A DNA stretch of 64,000 nt from Candidatus Ichthyocystis sparus (GTDB lineage Bacteria > Pseudomonadota > Gammaproteobacteria > Burkholderiales > 2013Ark19i): assembly GCF_900078745.1 (NCBI RefSeq), contig NZ_FKII01000079.1:62001-126000 (forward strand), written 5' to 3'. This document shows positions 58,982 through 64,000 of this stretch, piece by piece; the stretch's first letter is position 1; every line of letters starts with the position of its first letter. A model generated the notes under the pieces. The model searched no databases. It was not told the origin of the DNA and saw nothing but the letters and a program-made list of their open reading frames with translations. The position numbers and the translations under genes are program-made.

Positions 58982-59590
58982 GTGGTTAGTATTGGTCTTA
59001 TTTGTAGCACGGTATGTTGATTGAGTAGGTTGCTTGTGTTTATTTTATATTGTGAGTGATTTTTGAGATGTTGCTTATTGGTAGTGATTTTGTAATGTGG
59101 TGTTGCATTGCAATAGATTAGTATTGGATTGTTACTAGTACGCCTGCGTTGATATGGGTTTTGTGTAGATTTGTCTAGTTTTTTGGCACTGATTGTGATT
59201 TATTTTACTATATGTATTGATATTAGTTGATGTATGTGTTTGACTATTTTACATAGGTAAGTTTTGTTGTTAGCGTAACATTGAATTGTTTAGTTTTTGT
59301 GTGCGATGCGTAATAAGGAAGGAAAAGAATAAGCTCGTGTGAGTTGCTGTTCATGTTGATCTATATTTGATCCGCTTACTCCAAAGTCTCGCACTTCCCT
59401 GGTCATATGGGTAGTTGAGTAGTGTGAGGCGTTTTTCCTATGCACCCTGCATTTTACCGTATTTGAGGGTGAACGCCTAGGATATATGTCCAGGTTGTGC
59501 TTCTGATGTAAGAGTGGAGCGTGTTAGGATATATAATAACGATAACGGTGATAAAAAATCAACAATAATAAATGAAAAAGGAATTTGACT
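58982..59590 (+). promoter_or_regulatory. Spacer between copies 16 and 17
   Basis: Near-copy of the preceding spacer, with post-stop (~59056-59115), middle (~59140-59290) and hairpin blocks (CGCACTTCCC ... GAGGCGTTTTTCC, poor pairing). Leader from ~59526 with TCAACAATAATAAATG and AAAAAGGA before GTG. Confidence 0.55.
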
Positions 59591-62500
59591 GTGAATCCTG
59601 TAACTGGAGTAGGTGGTGCTAGTCCTAGTGATGACGGTGCTGATCAAGCTGACAGTGGTGTCCTACAGCAGGTTCATACTTCTGGTGGTGGATTGGATGT
59701 AGCTACCTCCGTTACTGCTATCTCCACTATTGCTGCTGCTTCCTCTGTTGTTACTACTTCTAGTGTACTTGCTGCTTCTGCTACTACCTCCACTGTTGCT
59801 ACTACCTCTGTGGGTAAGGGTAGCAGTGGCGGTAGGAGTGACAAGGGCAAGGGACCTGCCCCCAAGCGTTATGCTACTGGTTCTGTACTTACTACCACTT
59901 CTGTTCATTCTGCTCCCGCCAGCGCAAATCCAGAATTATCTGTTACCACTTCTTCTGTAACTACTGCCGTTCATACTACCACTGCCGATTTAGATTTTAA
60001 TATCATTCTCGATAGCCTTATTGAAACCGCTCGTACTCGTCGCGCTGCTTCTGATGCTGCTGATGCTCGCGCCAGCTCTGCTGCTGCTGCTGCTATTTGT
60101 GCTCGTAATCGTGCTGACGCCATCCCCGATACTGATCCTAATCTAACCCGTGCCCGTGCTTGTGCCCTTGCCAGTGCCCATGCTATGGATAGACATGCTC
60201 TCTATACTTCTGCTAGCGCTGCTGATGCTCGCACTGCCGCTGCCGCTGCCGATCTTGTTGTTTCTCGTGCCCGTGCTTTTGCTGCCAATCTTATTGCTGC
60301 TCGAGATCAAGGTGCGGATAGTCTAGTTTCTGGTCTAGGAAGTGCCGATTTCGATGTTATTCTCAGTAGTGTTGTTGCCAGCGCTCGTGATTGCCACGCT
60401 GATGCTGATGTTGTTGCTGCTCGCGCCAGCGCTGCTGCTGCTGCTGCTGATATTGCTAACCGTGCTGCTGCTGATGCTGTTCGTGCTCGTGATGTTGCTG
60501 TTGATTGTGCTGACCCTTTTACCACAGATGCCGATCTTGGTGCCGTTCGTGCCTGCGCCCGCCGTGCCCGTAACCGTGCCAGCGCTGCGAACAGTTATTC
60601 TCGCTCTATTGCCGCTCGTGCTGCCGATGCTCGCGCTGCCGCTGCCGCTGCCGATATTGTTGTTGCTCAAGCTCGTGCTTTTGCTGCCTGTCTTGTTGTT
60701 GCTCAAGATCGAGCTGCTGATGATAGTCGCGTTCCTAGTCCGGGCCTCGATTCTGATCCCATTTCCAATAGCTCTTGTACTGCCGATGTTGCCGGTTCTT
60801 CTACATCTTCACTGCTTCCTGATTCCTCTCTTATGCCAACAGGTTTTGTAGATTTGTTTGGGTTTGCAGTATCTCTTGAGTTTAGTGAAGTGGTTGACAA
60901 ACTCATATCTGAGATTTGTGCATTGGCTAAAAATGTCATTTACTATTACATAACGAAAACAGTTTTAAATGTTATCTGTAATCTTTCAAATTCTGAACGT
61001 CGTGCTTGGTGTTTAACTAATGGGAAGCTTTATGAGCTCAAATTTGTGTCCAAGTGCTTTGCTGAGTATTCTTCTAAGTTACTTCCTACTTTCATTAACG
61101 CTCTTTGCAGTGTCAAAGTATGGGATTCTTCTAGTCGTAGCTTGGTGCTATTAACGGGAAACAGGTTAGCAAATTTTTGGGCATCTTTGGACAGGGCTAT
61201 TTTCAAAGCTGTAGTGGGTTTTTTTATGTCAAAATGGTACAAACTTATTGGGCGCTTTTCTGCTCCGTCAGGCTCTGTAGAGGAATCATATGATCTTTGT
61301 GGAGGAGATTTTGTTAATGCTTGTGCTAGGGCTGGTACTTCTTCTTCATCAGTTTCAAGATTTGATTTGGCTTCTGAAGTAATGAGAGCGCGAGTAGCAT
61401 CTTATGATGGTGGTTCTGTAGATTTGTTTGGGTTTGCAGTATCTCCTGAGGTTGAAGGAATGGTTAATGTTCTTATCAGTGAGGTTAGTGTATTGGCTAG
61501 ACGTACTTACTCGTCTGTAGTGGCAGTTCCAGTGTCGCGTGTCCTTAGAAGGCTTTCATTTTCTGAACAATGTGCTTGGCTCATAACTAATATGATGCTT
61601 TATAAAACTAGCTTTGCGTATAGATTCTTTCTCGATTATTGTGGTGGGCTTTGTTCTGAATTTATTTGCTCTCTTTTTAGAGTCATACCTGGGGATGATT
61701 CTGATCGCAGATTGTTGTCATTGACAGGAGATAGTTTAAGATGTTTTTGGATATCCCTGAGTGGTACTATTATGAGAGTTTTACAAGATATTTTTTTAGA
61801 GGAGTGGAGTGCACTAACTAGTCAGTTTTCTGTTCTATTAGGCCCTGGAGAGGAATCATCGTCTACTGTTCTCTGTGTGGGAGATTTTGTTAGTGCTCGT
61901 GATAATACTGGTGTTCCTGTGTTGGCAATTTCAGCTATGAGTAGATCACGAGTAGTAGCACGGAGAGATTTATCTCACTTTGCTGAAGTAGCTAGTGGTA
62001 GCTCTGTGGCTGCTGGTGTGTCTGTAGCTGGTGGTGTATCTGTAAGTGCTACTTCTGTTATTGATCCTCCTCCTCCTACTTCTTCGGAGTCACCGCCGTT
62101 ATTTTTTACGGCAGAAGAATCTGGATTATCGCTTGATGTTGTAGAGTCCGAAGTCTTAGTGATTACTGAGGGGGCTAATGACGATGTTGTATTTATCGAT
62201 GACCATTCTTCGGTATCGGAGGGAGAATTAGGAGGCAGGCCTTCTTCATCTTTATCTGATGAAGAGGCATTGGTTGTTGAGGTTTCTACTCCTTCTCCTT
62301 CTGAGATGCTAGTGTCGGCTGGAGAAGAAGAAGTTGAAGTGTCAGAAGTTGTATTGCCTATTGTTGGCGCTGCTGCTGATCTGGGAGTTTTAGAAGGTGA
62401 ATCATCTGAGAGGACAGTAATGCCAACAACTGGTGCTTCTTTAGTTACTAGTTCTTCTGTTGTTGAGGTAGGAGGATCTTCTACTACTATGCCTAGAATA

Positions 62501-62881
62501 GGTTCCCCTGCTCTTAGAATAGGTTCTTCTGCTGGTCCTGTTGCACCTAAGAAATCATTTATGAGTAGATATAGAGCTGGTGTGACTTCTTCTTCCGGTA
62601 TGTCTTCTGCTTCGATGTCCTCCAGTAGTATTGTATCTTCTGGACCTCTATCTTCTGTACCCGTGGCGATGACGGGTAGCGTTCCACCATTAGCTACTAC
62701 TACTGGTACTGCTCCTGTGGAGGTTGATATAGGAGAGAGGTTGGCAGCGTTGCTAAATCGAGGTTTACCACCTTCACCACCACCTGCTAGTGAGTTAGCT
62801 CCTACGGGAGGTGAAGCTTCTTCTTCAACTCGTGGAAGTGGTAGAGGTGGGAGGAAGAGGAAGAGGAAGAGGAGAAGTTAA
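59591..62881 (+). CDS. Array copy 17: family protein lacking the N-terminal domain
   Basis: 1096 residues from GTG (NPVTGVGGAS). Its first ~130 residues are nearly the same as copy 16. The Ala/Arg region has two units (FNIILDSLIETAR, FDVILSSVVASAR). Core domain 1 at ~418-608 (FVDLFGFAVSLEF, NGKLYELKFVSKC); core domain 2 at ~609-785 (VDLFGFAVSPEVEGMV, LYKTSFAYRF, LTGDSLRCFW, LCVGDFVSAR). The tail has VVFIDDHSS, LVVEVSTPSPSE and EEEVEVSEVVLP. The proline motif is full-length RGLPPSPPP, unlike copies 15-16, and the end is GGRKRKRKRRS. Last intact copy in the window. Confidence 0.94.
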   Translation: MNPVTGVGGASPSDDGADQADSGVLQQVHTSGGGLDVATSVTAISTIAAASSVVTTSSVLAASATTSTVATTSVGKGSSGGRSDKGKGPAPKRYATGSVLTTTSVHSAPASANPELSVTTSSVTTAVHTTTADLDFNIILDSLIETARTRRAASDAADARASSAAAAAICARNRADAIPDTDPNLTRARACALASAHAMDRHALYTSASAADARTAAAAADLVVSRARAFAANLIAARDQGADSLVSGLGSADFDVILSSVVASARDCHADADVVAARASAAAAAADIANRAAADAVRARDVAVDCADPFTTDADLGAVRACARRARNRASAANSYSRSIAARAADARAAAAAADIVVAQARAFAACLVVAQDRAADDSRVPSPGLDSDPISNSSCTADVAGSSTSSLLPDSSLMPTGFVDLFGFAVSLEFSEVVDKLISEICALAKNVIYYYITKTVLNVICNLSNSERRAWCLTNGKLYELKFVSKCFAEYSSKLLPTFINALCSVKVWDSSSRSLVLLTGNRLANFWASLDRAIFKAVVGFFMSKWYKLIGRFSAPSGSVEESYDLCGGDFVNACARAGTSSSSVSRFDLASEVMRARVASYDGGSVDLFGFAVSPEVEGMVNVLISEVSVLARRTYSSVVAVPVSRVLRRLSFSEQCAWLITNMMLYKTSFAYRFFLDYCGGLCSEFICSLFRVIPGDDSDRRLLSLTGDSLRCFWISLSGTIMRVLQDIFLEEWSALTSQFSVLLGPGEESSSTVLCVGDFVSARDNTGVPVLAISAMSRSRVVARRDLSHFAEVASGSSVAAGVSVAGGVSVSATSVIDPPPPTSSESPPLFFTAEESGLSLDVVESEVLVITEGANDDVVFIDDHSSVSEGELGGRPSSSLSDEEALVVEVSTPSPSEMLVSAGEEEVEVSEVVLPIVGAAADLGVLEGESSERTVMPTTGASLVTSSSVVEVGGSSTTMPRIGSPALRIGSSAGPVAPKKSFMSRYRAGVTSSSGMSSASMSSSSIVSSGPLSSVPVAMTGSVPPLATTTGTAPVEVDIGERLAALLNRGLPPSPPPASELAPTGGEASSSTRGSGRGGRKRKRKRRS

Positions 62882-63524
62882 GTGGTTAGTATTGGTCTTT
62901 TTTATGTTGCACTATGTGTTGATTGAGTGAGTTGTTTGCGTTCATTTTATGTTGTGAGAGTTATTTTTGAGGTATTTCTTATTAGCAATATTTTTGTAGT
63001 AAAGTGTTGCATTGTAATAGCTTAGATTGTTTTGTGTCTGCGTTGAGGTTTTGTGTATATTTGTCAGGTTTTGTTACAGATTGTGATTTGTTTGACTATA
63101 TAAGTATGACTAGTTGGTATATGTATTTTACTGTTTCCTACATGTGAGTTTTGTTGTTCAGCATAGTATTAAATTTGTGTCTTTGTGTGATGCGTAAGAC
63201 ATAATAAGCTCGTGTAGATTTACAATATTTGGTTTGTTTAGTTTCTTTCAGTTGGTGCGTTGTTTTTTCTATTGTGCTTGTGTTACCCCAAAGCTTTGCG
63301 CATTCCGGGGCATGCAGGTAGCAAGGTGTGTGTTCTTTCCACGCGCTCTGTGTTTTGTTGTAGTCGAGGGTAAGTGTCTAAAGTATCTGCTTATGTTGCG
63401 TTTCTGGTGCAAGGGTGGTGTGTATTAGGATGTAAATTGATAATGACGATAACGTAGATAAAAAATAAATAGCGAATGACAAAACTGACAGTAATGAACA
63501 TGAATAAAAAGGAGGGAGTTTATT
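62882..63524 (+). promoter_or_regulatory. Spacer between copies 17 and 18
   Basis: Resembles the spacer after copy 9 rather than those of copies 15-16 (GTTACAGATTGTGATTTGTTTG, ACCCCAAAGCTTTGCGC). The hairpin arms are decayed (GCGCATTCC, no matching right arm). The leader (~63430 on) is altered (AATAAATAGCGAATGAC) but keeps AAAAAGGAGGGAG before GTG. Confidence 0.5.
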
Positions 63525-64000
63525 GTGAGCCCTGTAACTGGAGCTGGTAGTGCTAGTTCTGATCCTGAGGATAATGGTGGCACTTCTGATAAAATTGTAG
63601 GTGTTGCTTTGCAGCAGGTTCAGGGTTAGCCTGGCTCTGTAGGTAAGGGTAGTATGCTGGTAGGAGTAGTAAGGGCAATGGGACTGCTACTAAGCGTTGT
63701 GATGTTGGTGTTGTAGTTCCTGCTGCCATTCATTCTGTTTCTGTTGGTGCGAGTTCAGAATTATCTGATTCCACTCATTCTATAACTACAAATTATTGCT
63801 GTTTCGATGTTTGTACTTCGGATTGGTAAGAATTACGTAGAATGGAAGATAGTTTTTTACATGACCTTGAAGGAAAGGCCGCTACATTTTTTAGATCTCA
63901 TATTCGAGAGTTCTCTTTATCATGTGTTGATTTTGTAATGTAATAACATATTTTTTCTGGTTACATGATGAATTGTTTTATATTTTAGAAGTAGATATAG
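63525..64000 (+). pseudogene. Array copy 18: disrupted 5' end, runs off the window
   Basis: GTG start with strong ribosome-binding site (SPVTGAGSAS), then the LQQVQ motif followed by TAG at 63627-63629. The Thr linker is deleted so that the stop runs straight into a broken GKGS cassette. The N-terminal domain follows in another frame (NYCCFDVCTSDW) and is broken by TAA in place of a Leu codon (GATTGGTAAG) and by further stops near 63940. It is of the type with the N-terminal domain, unlike copies 12-17. The array evidently continues beyond the right edge. Confidence 0.88.

Overview
The window holds one thing: a head-to-tail array of 18 copies of a single large gene family, all on the + strand, separated by conserved non-coding spacers. 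Fourteen copies are full-length open genes (about 1000-1430 codons). The first copy is cut by the window edge and ends early. Three copies are pseudogenes: a small remnant at 29.4 kb, a multiply broken copy at 41.9-43.8 kb, and a broken copy running off the right edge. I see no housekeeping gene, tRNA, rRNA, insertion sequence or CRISPR array. Purine-rich Shine-Dalgarno sites 6-8 nt before GTG (once ATG) starts, and uninterrupted reading frames over 4 kb, point to a bacterium. The extent of paralog amplification, the moderate G+C and the eukaryote-like short motifs suggest a host-associated, probably intracellular organism. From memory, the uncultured betaproteobacterial fish pathogen 'Candidatus Ichthyocystis' is reported to carry large duplicated families of predicted effectors, and it is my best guess; the sequence alone cannot prove this.

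The proteins share one plan. (1) An N-terminus starting MNP(V/I)TGV followed by an acidic stretch with a QADSGGLQQVQ-like motif. (2) A Thr/Ala/Ser linker with one or two 'SVGKGSSG...KGKGPA.KR' basic cassettes. (3) In copies 2-11, where not deleted, a ~135-residue N-terminal domain starting '(Y/C)CGFxV'. (4) An Ala/Arg-rich region, in longer copies built from ~100-residue repeats with an 'IPDTDPDP' hinge. (5) One (copies 1-2) or two (copies 3-17) copies of a ~175-190-residue core domain beginning 'VDLFGF.V', with landmarks 'AW..(T/I)N..LYE..FVA.C', 'WDSSSR.LLPLTGN.LRDFW', '(E/K)W' and 'LCG.DFV.A...AG'. (6) A long Ser/Thr/acidic tail. (7) A closing 'PKK.FMSRY', 'DIGERLAALLNRGLPPSPPP' and a basic terminus such as KRKRKKKS. 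No signal peptide or membrane segment is apparent. I recognise no named protein family.

Layout: copies 1-2 (0-6.9 kb) have a single core domain; copies 3-11 (7.4-41.3 kb) have the N-terminal domain plus two core domains; copies 12-17 (41.9-62.9 kb) lack the N-terminal domain and start almost directly with the Ala/Arg region; copy 18 (63.5 kb on) again begins with the N-terminal-domain type but is broken. Copies 5 and 6 are nearly identical over their second halves and downstream spacers, a recent duplication. Copies 15-17 are a second young cluster.

Each spacer (about 420-680 bp; 1.4 kb after copy 1) is built from the same blocks: a post-stop block, a middle block, a block with a candidate hairpin followed by T residues, and a CA-rich leader ending in the ribosome-binding site. 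Each gene therefore probably carries its own expression signals and the array grew by duplication of gene-plus-spacer units. The most interesting hypothesis is that this is a diversifying family of secreted host-directed proteins: the tails carry SH3-ligand-like (RGLPPSP), SUMO-interacting-like (VIFIDD, VVDVS) and nuclear-localisation-like (KRKRKKKS) motifs. None of these functions is demonstrated by the sequence.
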